Source: Pteria penguin | Lineage: Eukaryota; Mollusca; Bivalvia; Pterioida; Pteriidae | NCBI GenBank assembly: GCA_035048485.1 | Contig: CM068586.1 | Coordinates: 27,732,349 to 27,796,348, forward strand | Length of the DNA: 64,000 nucleotides | Direction of reading: 5' to 3' | Shown: positions 50,173-62,398 of the stretch, piece after piece | Numbering within the stretch: the first letter of the stretch is position 1 | Layout of the letters: every line of letters begins with the position of its first letter | Position numbers and translations under genes: made by a program | Notes under the pieces: generated by a model | What the model was told of the DNA's origin: nothing | What the model saw: only the letters and a program-made list of their open reading frames with translations | Database searches by the model: none

Positions 50173-51418
50173 AGTATAACGGCACAAACAAAAACAAAAC
50201 TATCCAAGAATTACCCGTATATACTAAAATTATCTTTACATTGGAGATTTCAACAGGTTCGTCTCTGCATATTAATCCATAAATTTCATTCCGGTCTAAC
50301 AACTTCTAGGAGACGACAGTTGGACAGAGACATTTGACTAAGCTGTTGAAAAATTCTTGATCCGCTTTTGCAAAACGGGCTGACAGTGATACAAAAAATA
50401 TGAAGTTAGTGACAAATGGCATATTTCGATTATTTAATTGAAGTACATGTCACTGATTGTATGACTAGTTCCAAGGCCAGAATATTTCTCATATAGTTTA
50501 AAAACGAAAGCCCTATAGGCGCAGATCCACTGAGGGGGCGGGGCGCACTGTAATACAATTATCATGTGTCCCCTTCCAGACAGTGCCCATTGAAGTATAC
50601 ACTGGAATAGACACCGACCTCGTCTTTTGAATATTTTTTCTTGATTTATCAATTATAGATTTTTATAGTAAATAGATTCATCCAAATGATATAGTTATTA
50701 TTACCAGGTAATATTTATTCCTTCCCATATTTTTCTTTTCATGTAGAAGAAAAACATCTAATGAATAAACGGACAATGCGAGAGTACTTGCCCATATATG
50801 TAGATTACGTCTCATCATGACGAAACGTATACCTTGGAGCTATGATGTTGAAACTTCCATTCCGAAGGTCCTGTCTAAGACACATGCAGAGTCCTAAGAA
50901 CCCTTTCAGTACCAAACCTAAGCATTCTTATAGGTTCAACTCTATATACAACGGGCATTTTACATTGCAACAATTTGCTTTTTAGACGTGATCTTCTCCA
51001 CTTTTGAAATTTCTCACATTTTATGCGTCTGTTTAAAGGTTGACCATTAACACTCCCCTATCTTAGGCATACACAAATTATTGTTCCCCAACTTTGCGAA
51101 AGCGAGGGGACATTAAATCTCAATCGGCTGTCATCCTGTCTCAAAAACTACCTTTTTTGTACATTTTTTTGCATGCAGTAATTATCACGTATATAAACAT
51201 ATCTTGCTCGTCCCCTTTGTGACACCATATTTCACTCGGATTTAATCTATACTTCATTATATTTTAGCATCCTGGGCATTATCCCTTCGCCAGATGAACA
51301 GAGCACGCCATATCCACGCATTCAGAGGTTATTCATCCTCACAAGCTTAGCGTTTGTGATACGTCCCTCCCCAAGTCGTACTCGCGTAGCAAGTTTAAAA
51401 CCTTGCTTTGGGGACATA
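50173..51418. other. Non-coding interior of the Harbinger-type relic
   Basis: No further transposase exons were recognised in either orientation. It ends with TA (51417-51418) next to the inverted repeat of the nested element. Confidence 0.4.
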
Positions 51419-51636
51419 GACCCTTTCGCAATAACTGCGGGACAGTTCTTCGCGCCTGCGCATAAACGCTTCCGGGGGGGTACCCACTAGGGGCGCTATA
51501 TAAACTATACCAAAATAGCAATCTTTAAAGGACAAATTAATATATTTAGGATGAGTTTTGCATGTGGACATTTGTTGTTATCGATAAATTTGATATTGAA
51601 GAATAAATTAAAATAGAGCTTTCAACATGTCATCAC
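51419..51636 (+). repeat. Left terminal inverted repeat of the ISL2EU-like element
   Basis: Pairs with 56896-57108. Differences include ATAACTGCGGGACAGTTCTT against a shorter stretch in the right copy, and a different length of the G/C homopolymer. Confidence 0.88.
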
Positions 51637-52842
51637 CTTGACAACTCAGATATCAACTTCCTTTTTCATACATGAAGTGGAAAGACCGCCATTTTCAAGT
51701 TTGATACGCACAAATTTGCAGTTTTACGAAATATGAGTTCTGTAATGGAAAGAACAACTTTGGAAAACATCGTTCCATGTATTGCGACTGTTGAGAATCC
51801 ACCAGCATTTATGTCTGTGCCTTATTCACCTTTAAAAACACGCTTTCTCCCTGATCTACCCAAAGTAAACATTAGCTAGCGTACATAACCATATGATATG
51901 ATATGGTAATGGCTGCGCCTTGTGAATTACAAACCTGTGAATAATGCTAAGGGTCTTGAGAGAACCGAACAACACTTTGATGCTGGTGATGTAACGTTTT
52001 CCAATTATACAGTTTGCAAAGGTATACACATGCCGATCTGTACATAAATTTCAATTTAGGAACTTCTCCCCGAAAAACCTCCGATTCCTACATCTAGTAA
52101 GTTCCCAAGTACGATCAGGAGTGGAATTGCTTGCCCACCACAAATGAAACTAGACTCTTAATTACTCTTATTTACCCGATACTTGAATTATATTCAAAAA
52201 TCGTATACTATTTCTGAAAGTTTAGTTTGCAGTTCACAATAAACAAACACCAGTCACCAGAATAACAAATCTCTCTCTTGTGACAGTCACACAAATTTGT
52301 CAAGACGACAAGAGTCAATTCATTTAAGATTTATTATTATAATTTCATGATGTAACAGTTCTTTTATTCTAACTCATTAGCTATCTGTAAAGAATGGCCT
52401 AGTACCAAATACATGCATGTCTTGTAAATTGTCAACAGTCAAATTTTAAAATATTTTTACATCTTCAAATTCAGCTGTAAGAAAATGTATATTGCTAATG
52501 TAGATATATCATGCATGGTATATATTTATTTGTGTATTTACTTACAGTTTCCAAGTGTTAAGGAGAGTTTGTTTCTGTAGTTACTGGAATGTGTTTGCAG
52601 ATAAATTTTTAAATCAATTAAGGTGCATATATTCTATATAAATGCAGATGTAAATATAAATTTTGAAGTAAAATGCAAACCAAATGAAAAACAAGCCATT
52701 CTTAATACATGTATGAATACACACATAAACCTATATGACTTTAAATGACTACAACAATGTGAAGAGTTATCATGAGTGATTTTCATCTCTCATTTATTTT
52801 TCAGATTAATGACACTTTTTTGTATATATTAGAGCTTTCTGT

Positions 52843-53996
52843 ATGGCATCATTTAAGAAGCAGAGGTATCAAGTATTCCTGTGTTTTTCTCAGAAAGAGC
52901 ATCTTGAATTTGCTTACTGCCAGTGTTCCATCGGGTAAATAATCATCATGATAAGTGTGGAAAATATAGCTTTCATTAATTAAAGGAAATAAAGAGTACA
53001 CAATATTTCAATGTTACTTGTTATGTCCACAGAATGATATATTGAGGCATCTAGTGTTTAGCCTGTTTGTATGGAACTCCTGACCATTCAATGGTCATAC
53101 CATTGAACTTAACTTACATATACAGTAAAAAATAAGTTTTTATTTTACAACTCTATAAAAGAACAGCCTGTATATGTTGGACTCATGTCGTGATCTCAAA
53201 GTAGCATTTTGTGCATAAACTGAACTTGTATATAAGGGGACACCTGTAACTAAAGGACACCTACCTTCAGTCACTCTGATGTCCTTTGGTTAGGTTTTAT
53301 TGTATGTAAATATCAATATCTGAATGTTTTTATTTGAATTTCAGGTTAGGCCAAATCTGCAGCCCTTGTTGGTGCTTTGCTGTTTGCCCTTCATGCGCGT
53401 TAGGTAAAAGCAAGCCGTACCTGAGTGAAAGCTGTAAATCTCGTCCCTGTCAGTGGAATGTACCAAGAGCTATGAAACTAAGAGCTACGTCACTATTGTA
53501 GTGGAACCTGCGAAAACCAAATGTAGCAAGCAGCATAAAGGGTGATGACATCAGGAGGCCATTAGAATTTGACCCTCGACACCCATCCCAAAGAGAGTTC
53601 GACTATAGCAATGGTCTCCTCTTTCTGCAGGAATTGCAACAGGCTATTCCCAACACAGGTTATATATTACAGAGTCTTGTCTAGAGATTGATGGGAACCA
53701 AATTCAAATCCTTTTTCAATTGCTCTTCCATTAACACAATGCCAGTGTGCTCCTTAATATTATTAACACTATTAACAACTACTCAATTGTGTTATACCTG
53801 TAGATACATTTATTAATAATATTGATAATATAATCAGTTTAGTAGATGCCTTTTTTAAATAACATTGCAGGCATGGGGCAGCTTTGGAATATTCCAGACG
53901 TTGCCTCCAGAAGCTGTTGAAGAGGAAGTGGTCCAGACTTGCTATAGATCCCTAGGAAAGCAATATGCAGTTGTTGGACTTTTGTTGAAGAGAACT
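52843..53996 (+). pseudogene. SWIM zinc-finger / YqaJ-type protein of a DNA transposon (broken)
   Basis: Three exon-like blocks can be seen. The first, 52843-52934, ends at donor GTAAAT and reads KKQRYQVFLCFSQKEHLEFA, then YCQCSIG. The second, 53345-53658, lies between TTTCAG and GTTATAT. The third, 53871-53996, lies between ATTGCAG and GTAAGT. The first two join in phase across CQCSIG|LGQICS, the C-x-C half of a SWIM zinc finger. The second then needs frameshifts to read AALVGALLFALHA, ESCKSRPCQWNVPR, DIRRPLEFDPRHPSQREF and LQELQQAIPNTG. The third starts MGQLWNIPD in one frame and LPPEAVEEEVVQTCYRSLGK in another. The SRPCQWN and FDPRHP motifs are typical of SWIM/YqaJ proteins of marine-invertebrate transposons. 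The YqaJ nuclease domain itself is not found. Any intron assignment is unverified. Confidence 0.68.
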
Positions 53997-54569
53997 GTAA
54001 GTAAAATTTTGATAATTGTTTTATTGAAAAAATTCATTTTGAATGCTTCTTTTGTTTCAGAAATGATGCCACTTCTACAAAGCTTTCTTTTACAAACATG
54101 TTTTTTTTCTGCACATGATAATTATCAATGTTTTGTTTCCTGTGCTTAATTGTACAGCATTGAGAAGATTTTCTTTTATTTACAGACTTCAAGGCATTTA
54201 TTTCTGTCATTAAGTGCAAGAATTCAACAGCTTAAAATATGAATATAAGCACTTACTGCGCAACATGCATCATTGAGCAAATTTCCTTTAATCTTTTTTT
54301 CCCAGATTTTAAGGCATTTATTTTACTGGTGTACAGGGCAGGAGTTCTCAAAGCAGGCGACAAAGAGTGGGGTGGCACCCATGATAACCCCTGCCACAAC
54401 AGAGCAAGCTAATACGGAGTAAACTCTCCGGGGGACCTGTGGCCATTTGAACTCAGAATTGTACATTATGGATTGTTAACATAACCTCCATTAGCTTTTT
54501 ATAATTAATAAGTAATGTAAACAATTTCAGTATGTAATACATAACCGGTATGTTTTGTTTATATTACTT

Positions 54570-56850
54570 TTTCAGATGAAAGTGTCCTCATCCATTCGTC
54601 GCGAGTCATTGCACTAACCCCGCCAGTATACCATCATCTTAGGTCTTGGTTGAAAGATACCTAAAATATAAAAAAAAATAGGGGTTATATTGTATTTCAT
54701 GTAACAATGTGTAATACAAGGAACTTATATGAAAGTAAATTCATTCTTGTGGCTGTGGCCGAACATCTGCTTCGTTAGTCGGGGTTGAATCATGAATGTG
54801 AACAATTCACAAAAATATATAACCAATGTATGTTGCAATTAATTCAAAGACGGCATAAAGAGTCACAAGCACAAAACTGAATTTAATATTATTTAAATAT
54901 AATATTAAGTATCACTATTGCATAGTTAACATCATGTAATTAATAATATCTTTTTCACATACTTGAATAAACATAATAATGGTCGGCAAAGGTCGGTATT
55001 ACTGTGTAAAACTTCATCATGGCATCGTTGTCTCTTATCCTGTCTACACTCCATCGATGATGATTTAACTCTGCTTTCACTCTCTGTAGTTCTTCTCGGA
55101 GTTGCTGATTGTCTAATAGCAGTGGATCGGGTTCACACTGTATCCCTTGGTCTTAATAAAAAAGATTACAAGAAAAATTGCTACATTACTGATATATATC
55201 TATATCATTTACTTTCACATGTAATACACATTTTGATAGATTGTTAAAAAAAAAATTAAATTCATTCCTGTAGTGCAAATGTGAAATTTATTTATAATCT
55301 CTTATACTGCAAAAGTGTTGACCATGCATTTAATGTAGGTGTGGCCTGGAGGTAGATGAGATCTTTAAAATTGATATCAAGAGCCACAGTAGGTGTGGCA
55401 TATTATAGACCTCTGATAGCTTTGGGTGGGTTATTAGCATTTGTGTACATGATCAGTCAGATGCAGTTATCATATAATGAAACACTTAGTGCAACAATCA
55501 TAGATTGACTAGATAAACAAAAAAACAAGCAATTTAATGATGTAAACACACCTTGGTAGGTAACGTTGGTGTCTATATCATCAAAATGAAGTATAACGCT
55601 CAATGGAACATCAAAGATAACTGCTTGCTACTGGCCTCATATTCATCAGTCTGCTTCTTCTTCTGCTTCATCAAAAACCTAAAAATAATATAAGAATATT
55701 AAAATTAAGAGAGATAATAATCAGGCAGGGTGAACAATTAATTTTTTCAGGAGTCCTCGGGAGATTCAGCATGGCAACACTCGACAATGTATTTTTCATA
55801 CACATTTAGTACATTGTGCACTCCATCAGCTCTCTGTTACGTATCAACATGAAGCAGGTGAGCCTGAGGGATCTTTTACAGACCACATCTCCTGTGAGGT
55901 ATGTAACATTGGACCTCGGTTGCACTGGCGGATCCAGCTCCCCCTTTGCAAGGCAGTAAAGGATCAAATTTAGCCCAATTTTGACAGAAAATTGTCAAAA
56001 TACAGGGGATTCTGAACCAATTTGGGGGTCACTGCCAGGGGGGGTTGCCCCCTGCATTCTCAACTAAATCAGCTACTGGCTTCTTAAATGGTGTCATTAT
56101 AAAGACTGACAACAGCAAGACCCAAGACTAAGCAGGGTTCAAAAAGCACTACCACCAAGTCTTGCCAGCTTTAAATTATCAGTACACAAATTATGTCATC
56201 AGATTGCACCCTTGCACCGTTTTTCCCCGGTCAAAACTGTGTATAAAGTATAATGCCATTTAATTGGTGCATTCATTTCACAAATACATGTATGGCAAGT
56301 TGAGTATTGGACTATGATTGTTACAAAATAAACTCCATTATTAGGCATTTTAGAAATTATTTTACTTTTATTAATGAAAAACATAAATGATCACCTGCTA
56401 TTTGCGAAACACTGTCATTTAAAAACTGACATGACATTTATATTTGTTCTTCTCTCTATCCATGACCTAGTTTCGTTTCGCATTTTTGCGACTGAAATTA
56501 TAGAAGTTTTAGTAAACTTTACAAGAAATATTACTTTTATGTAATATTTAATTATATAAAGGTTTTACAGTTTTAGCCTTCAGTAAATTCTTCTTGAGGT
56601 CCTATCTTCCCTCTGTCTGTCAGTTGTGCACGTCTTTGTAGCTGAAAATAGTCGGTGCAACGTCGTCTTCGGTCGTCACTGTGCCATCCTCCTCGAAATG
56701 CTTGGAACAGATCCTGGTATTCTAATTCTAGTTTGGTATGAAGTCTGCGCGATTGACGGCTCTAATCTATATATAGTCTTCTATTGTGGGATTTCTTCGG
56801 AAACCAATAAAACTTCAGTCCTCTCGCTTTGGTCGTCGCATTATTTTCAT
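54570..56850 (-). pseudogene. THAP-domain transposase relic (minus strand, four exon remnants)
   Basis: The first remnant, 56604-56850, gives THAP-like GLKFYWFPKKSHNRRLYID in one frame and RICSKHFEEDGTVTTEDDVA in another, with stops. The second, 55552-55678, starts after TTTTTAG, ends at GTGTGT and reads ...DIDTNVTYQ in its last frame. The third, 54963-55145, ends at a consensus donor GTATGT. It reads EPDPLLLDNQQLREELQRVK, a coiled-coil start, then HHRWSVDRIRDNDAMMKFYT. The fourth begins at 54660 and reads IFQPRPKMMVYWRG, then a stop and CNDSRRMDEDTFI. The last three join in phase. The FYT...PRPK..YWRG order is typical of THAP/DDE_Tnp_4 transposases. The DDE catalytic domain is missing, apparently deleted near 54000-54570. 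Confidence 0.7.
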
Positions 56851-56895
56851 TAGAGCAGCGAAATACACAACAATGTTTCAACATCTTGAATCGTA

Positions 56896-57108
56896 GTGAT
56901 GACATGTTGAAAGCTCTATTTTAATTTATTCTTCAATATCAAATTTATCGATAACAACAAATGTCCACACCCAAAACTCATCCTAAATATATTAATTTGT
57001 CCTTTAAAGATTGCTATTTTGGTATAGTTTATATAGCGCCCCAAGCGGTTACCCCCCCCCCCCCCGGAAGCGTTTATGCGCAGGCGCGAGAATTAGTGCG
57101 AAAGGGTC
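56896..57108 (-). repeat. Right terminal inverted repeat of the ISL2EU-like element
   Basis: Inverse of 51419-51636. The outer flank is TA at 57109-57110. The two plus-strand frames over it are chance. Confidence 0.88.
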
Positions 57109-57692
57109 TATTGAGGCTATTTGTAACACAAATACATATATGTCATTGTTAAATCTGCCTTTGTGGTACATATATAACTACTTCAATGAATATGTTAATA
57201 GCAATACCTTAATATCAACTAAAAGTTTAAAATGCTTTCTTTTTAACGATGTGTAAAGCATGCCTCTAATATGAACGAGTCCTGAGATATAACAGCTCAA
57301 AGATACCATACTTTTCCGCAGAGCGTATACAGCAGGTATGACACGCCACGACATAACGTTACAATGACGTCATCCACTGCTGCATGACGTAAATCTTGCC
57401 TTTTCAAAAACATTGGCACTCTAATGGTTAAATTATAACCATGCAGTCAATCAATGACGCCGTTTTATAACCACATTCATCGTTGTTTAAACTGAATATG
57501 GATTGTTTACTCCAAAAGTTAGTGAAAATGAGCTCATATCGATACTGATGGAAACAGAAATTCCGTAACTCTTGCGGATTTTCCATAAAGTTATGGAAAC
57601 GTCAGTGAAACGCACGTACGGATTTACTTAAGGAATCCGTAAGTAAAATACGTACGGAAAATACTTATGATTCTTTGTGAAACGGCCCACTG

Positions 57693-59284
57693 ATCTAACT
57701 TTGGTTTCTTGGGTCCATGAAAGTCGCGTTTTGGTTAGTGTCACATCGATTTTACAGAAGATAATTCAGTCTTTTTCATGGTGCATTAATATTAGTATAA
57801 ATGATCACTATAAGAACATCTATACCTATAGTAATTTATTGTATCATATGACGACGTACTATGTCTCCAAAATGATGCTAGATTCTTGAACATTAAAAAC
57901 GTGTAATACACTACAAACGTGTAAATAACTCAAATATACTGTTGAATTAGAAATACTAGAAAATAGCCTTTAACAAGTTTTATGTAAGTATATCGTACTT
58001 GTCTTCCCGGAAGTAGTTAGAAGGTGTATCCTCTTCAATACAACTTAACCATGTCATTAATTTAGTCACATGACGCATCTACTCACGTAGCGCTGAGAGG
58101 TTTCATGACATAAAATGTCGTTTCGGAAGATGAACCGGCGTGATTTTCCATTGCTGCTTTAAGAATACTTAAAATAGGAAATCATGGTGTGGAATATGTT
58201 AATTCGTCAGTTTTCTCCATTAAGCTCTTTTTGTTAACGCTTTGAAAATTAATGTATTAATACCAAGAAAACACAAGGGATCTGACACAACTCGTCACAC
58301 ACATGAATCCTGAAAATATACATGTATTGTAAAGACTCCATCATGTTTAAAGAAAATATCTAAAATTCAGCAGATATGTATGCAATACGCATAGATGCAA
58401 AAATATATGGTGCTCATTTCTGTTCTAACGATGAGAGAGGTCGAATAATATATAGAATGTAATGATATCCTATTTTCTTCTACATATGCACATAATCTTC
58501 ATGTCTGCGTATAAAGGAGTCAATTAACCAGGCATAAGTAATGTCATGGACAAATGATGTGTAGATATACATTTTAGGCGATCAGAGCGGTTGCTGTTAA
58601 CCAGACTGGAGATACATGGTGTAACCTCTGAGTAAGACGGCCCATGAATTGGTATTGAATGGTTCATGTATCTAAAACACCTATTGATTTGATTTCATTT
58701 GGACGTAAATGCTAAGATACCGAGCGGTAGTCAGTGCAGAACATACATCATACTAGACCAAATACAGATAATTGCTATTACTAATGACCCAGGAAGAACC
58801 ACAGGTGGAATCAGGAGCCATAATGAAATAAGCATCCCCAGTTGATCGGTCAAACCCACTAACTTGGTTTATCCCGTGAACACGCATTAAAAATACAATC
58901 GTAAGTTAAAGACATAAATACTTTATCATTCTTGTAGCAAGACTTTGCAAATGGTATAATGTGAAAAGCCATCGTGTCATTCATATTTTTGTTACTGACA
59001 TACGTTATGTCGTATTTTCTGAGTAGAAAAGTATTTTCTCTCATACATTAATAAACATTATCCAAATGTAGGCACAACCTATCTTTTATCTCTCGAACTG
59101 GAAGTGAGCAAGCACAAAACAATCGATAACTTGACCACACGAGTTAATACTGACCCACTATGCACATTAACATCTGAAGCAGTGTCTTGCCATGGATTTA
59201 CATAGTCAATTATTTAACATATAACTACCGACATGATATAGACTTGCCTTTATCAACAATATTCATAACTAATAACAAGCCAGC
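57693..59284. other. Upstream flank of the 7TM receptor gene
   Basis: No exon or repeat with recognised ends is seen. No TATA box can be singled out, and an upstream non-coding exon cannot be excluded. Confidence 0.45.
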
Positions 59285-60331
59285 ATGAGTTTTAAAACAA
59301 CAAATTCCGTTTGCATAGTTGCTCCACATCTGCTTGATATAAGCTGGTCGGAGAACGCAACGCTTGCAGAGTTAAATCTTGCAGTAGTGCCTCGGAATTT
59401 CGCTCCGATTGGCGTACTGGGATTTGCTATGGTTTTCGGACTACTAGGTAATTCAGTGATGCTGCACATTATAAGAACCAAATACAAACATTCAAATTAC
59501 AGGATTTGCAGTCTTTGGCTTGCCTCGATGGATATTGCAGGCGCATTAACAGTGATGCCGTTCTTTATTCATCTTTTCTTGACAGAGATATCGTATCCTA
59601 ATGAAATATTATGTCGCACTGGAATTACAACGGCTGCCATTTTCCTCTTCAGCTGTCATCTTATTCTACTAGGAATTGCCATAGAGCGATATATGAAGAT
59701 ATACCACCCATTTCGTCGACAACTTTCAGGAAGAAATCTTAACTTTATTTTTGTCATTTTCATCGTTGTTTCTGTGGTTTTTGCAGCCCCTCATGCAATT
59801 TTTGCAGGCGAAAGAACTGTTGACACGGGTGTGAATGGTATCAAGGCCAAATTATGTTTTGTATCGGATGATCACATTGACTCCTATCTACCTGGAAAAT
59901 ATTATACCGCCATTAATCTTTTATCAGTGACTATGAGCATTATCATAATAATCACGTACACCAGAATTGTACATGTTATAACCCGCTTCAGCAACTATTT
60001 CAAAAGAAACAAAGAAATATCACATGAATGTGAAGATAATCCTCCATTGTTTATGAACACTTCTAGGACAAAAGAGATGCGTCAGACAACATTTACCTTG
60101 ATTGCTGCTTCCATCTGCTTTATCATTCCCACATTTCCGTTCACCATTATGGCAATGGTTGCCATGTATACTCAACAGCCTGTTCTGTGCAACGTGCCAT
60201 ACATCAATGCAATCATATTCCGTGTTATTGCTTCCTCTGTGTTGCTTAATTCAGTGGTAAATCCGTTTATTTACGGTTTTGCTGATCCTCACTTCAGAAG
60301 AGAGCTAAAAAAGTTGTGTTGCTGCAGATAA
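59285..60331 (+). CDS. Rhodopsin-class (class A) G protein-coupled receptor, orphan
   Basis: One uninterrupted 348-codon frame has seven hydrophobic segments at about residues 41-63, 74-98, 111-137, 152-172, 206-230, 266-293 and 307-331. The class A landmarks are all present. These are Asn56 in TM1 (GLLGN), Asp83 in TM2 (LASMD), Cys110 at the start of TM3 pairing with Cys191 in loop 2, Glu-Arg-Tyr 134-136 closing TM3, CFIIP at 278-282 in TM6 and NPFIY at 326-330 in TM7. An N-glycosylation site (NAT, residue 24) lies in the short N-terminus and CCC near the C-terminus could be palmitoylated. It would sit in the plasma membrane and couple to a heterotrimeric G protein. The ligand cannot be told; a peptide or amine is equally possible. 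It has no introns within the coding region. The chosen start gives a full N-terminus, and no other Met lies before TM1. Confidence 0.9.
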   Translation: MSFKTTNSVCIVAPHLLDISWSENATLAELNLAVVPRNFAPIGVLGFAMVFGLLGNSVMLHIIRTKYKHSNYRICSLWLASMDIAGALTVMPFFIHLFLTEISYPNEILCRTGITTAAIFLFSCHLILLGIAIERYMKIYHPFRRQLSGRNLNFIFVIFIVVSVVFAAPHAIFAGERTVDTGVNGIKAKLCFVSDDHIDSYLPGKYYTAINLLSVTMSIIIIITYTRIVHVITRFSNYFKRNKEISHECEDNPPLFMNTSRTKEMRQTTFTLIAASICFIIPTFPFTIMAMVAMYTQQPVLCNVPYINAIIFRVIASSVLLNSVVNPFIYGFADPHFRRELKKLCCCR

Positions 60332-60502
60332 ACTAAAGACGAAATTTACCAACAATCACGATAAACTACTATGGAGCGTTTATGAATATTACACAAATTA
60401 AATAATCTCATAAATTTTATGGGAGAACAGACTGTACTTACGTGAAGTTTCATATTTCTTTCCTTTTCAATATCAAGATTATGAATATGGAATTTACATG
60501 AA

Positions 60503-61284
60503 GACCTGAATAAGGAGAGCGAACATCATTTATCATGACCTGAATAAGAAGAGCGAACATCATGTATCATGACCTGAATAAGAAGAGTGAACATCATTTA
60601 TCATGACCTGAATAAGGAGAGCGAACATCATTTATCATGACCTGAATAGAGAGAGCGTACATCATGTATCATGACCTGAATAAGGAGAGCGAACATCATG
60701 TATCATGACCTGAATAAGGAGAGCGAACATCATTTATCATGACCTGAATAGGGAGAGCGTACATCATGTATCATGACCTGAATAAGGAGAACGAACATCA
60801 TTTATCATGACCTGAATAGGGAGAGCGCACATCATGTATCATGCCCTGAATAAGGAGAGCGAACATCATTTATCATGACCTGAATAGGGAGAGTGTACAT
60901 CATGTATCATGACCTGAATAAGGAGAGCGAACATCATGTATCATGACCTGAATAAGGAAAGCGAACATCATTTATCATGACCTGAATAAGGAGAGCGAAC
61001 ATCATGTATCATGACCTGAATAAGGAGAGCGAACATCATTTATCATGACCTGAATAAGGAGAGCGAACATCATGTATCTTGACCTGAATAAGGAGAGCGA
61101 GCATCATGTATCCTGACCTGAATAAGGAGAGCGAACATCATGTATCATGACCTGAATAAGGAGAGCGAACATCATTTATCATGATCTGAATAAGGAGAGC
61201 GAACATCATTTATCATGACCTGAATAAGGAGAGCGAACATCATTTATCATGACCTGAATAGGGACAGCGAGCATCATGTATCAT
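60503..61284. repeat. 34-bp minisatellite, 23 copies
   Basis: The array is 782 bp, exactly 23 units of 34 bp, with consensus GACCTGAATAAGGAGAGCGA followed by ACATCATTTATCAT. Units differ mainly at three places: AAGGAG/AGGGAG, GCGAAC/GCGTAC and CATTTATC/CATGTATC. Units 7 to 12 strictly alternate between two forms, making a 68-bp higher-order repeat. It starts about 170 bp after the receptor stop codon and may lie in its 3' untranslated region. The unit length is not a multiple of three, so it is not coding. Confidence 0.97.
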
Positions 61285-62398
61285 GCTCATGCTTTAAAAT
61301 GATTAGATAGTATAATATTCAATATTATATACAGTTTAATATTTTTTTCACACATGTATATAAATTATACTATACATTGTTATTAATATTATATTATTAT
61401 TATCATTATATATACTCGTGTATACCACATTATATACCAGATTGGAATTGACCTTTTGTTTGATGTCCGATATCCGTTAATCCTCCATACTTCATTATTT
61501 ACGCAATTCTGATTTACATCCTTGATTCATCATGTCGACTGATTTTCCAAACTTAACAGAAGATCCAAGAAAATTAAGACAGTTTGTGGGGAAGGCAAGA
61601 ACAATGGCAGCATGCTTTGAAATCGATAACATTGTTAACATACTGGTTTAGATAATAAATAACATTAGGATTTCCGTAGATTTTGTAGGGGCTTGTAAAA
61701 TACGATGGTGTAAAGGTGTACGATTTCTAGGATACTCGTAACAAAATGTAAGTGAACTGTCGTCAGTATTGGTATGGTGGACACCAAGTGTAAGCTCATA
61801 GCTTAGGTATATCTTAAGAAAAATGTTGGATTGTGGTTGAAAAAAAATTATCCGTTACAACAACTTTAACAAATAATATAATGTCACTGAGTAACATATG
61901 TTGTTTATTGTAACGTAACGATTCCTCACAAGTTGATTCAGAAGTATTCTTGGCGTAGGTCAATTTTTCATTACGATACTCCAGGGGAGTACCGTCATCA
62001 TACAAGTGAAATAATGTGGCTGTGAGATAAGACACACATGCAGACAATTTTGAAATTAAATTTATTTTCAACTATCGGGCGGAGATAAGAGTAGCATGGA
62101 AAATGAGTTATCCTCTTGTCTGAATATTTTTCATACTTATATTAATAATTAACGTCTGATAATTTGATTAGTTCTTTATCACCAAAGGTACCTTTCAAAA
62201 CTGCAAGGTTTATGTCCCAGGGTAATGATAAGTGTATTAACTGCTTCCATTCCATTCGCACGGGCTTCGTTTTTTCGTGGTTCTCAAAAAGGGTGTACCA
62301 CCCTTTACAAAGTTCAAGTAAATAAACTAATGGTTTTTGATGAATTAATCTCGCGTTAATATTAATCGTAAATCAGTTAATGGGATAATTTCTTTCAG
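61285..62398. other. Gene-free AT-rich stretch
   Basis: No feature recognised up to the acceptor-like TTTCTTTCAG at 62389-62398. Confidence 0.5.

Larger units (their letters stand above)
51419..57108. mobile_element. ISL2EU-like DNA transposon relic with 215-bp terminal inverted repeats
   Basis: 51419-51636 and 56896-57108 are inverted copies of each other. Both start GACCCTTTCGCA and share CGCGCCTGCGCATAAACGCT, a G homopolymer, ATAGCAATCTTTAAAGGACA, TTGTTATCGATAAATTTGAT and TTTCAACATGTCATCAC. TA flanks both outer ends. Inside are two broken, spliced genes pointing at each other: a SWIM/YqaJ-type protein on plus and a THAP-containing transposase on minus. That gene pair is what I recall for the ISL2EU superfamily. 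The superfamily name is an inference; the inverted repeats and TA flanks are seen directly. Confidence 0.7.
49747..57692. mobile_element. PIF/Harbinger-type DNA transposon relic (composite)
   Basis: The right end is the inverse of GTGGGCCGTTTCACAAAGAA (to 57692). At the left there are two such ends in the same orientation: 49747 (GGCCGTTTCACAAAAAATCA, matching the 132-bp MITE) and 49805 (TGTTTCACAAAGAATCATAA). The second continues ACATTACTTACGTAAAC like the right end, so it is the likelier partner. Just inside it lies a Harbinger transposase fragment. Most of the interior is taken up by a second DNA transposon (51419-57108). No 3-bp target duplication can be shown, so pairing of the ends is an inference. 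Confidence 0.55.

Noticed and set aside
53865..54149. 94-codon plus-strand frame as an independent gene
   Set aside because: Only its first third is exon-like and ends at a GTAAGT donor; it fits as an exon of the SWIM/YqaJ relic, and the rest reads into intron.
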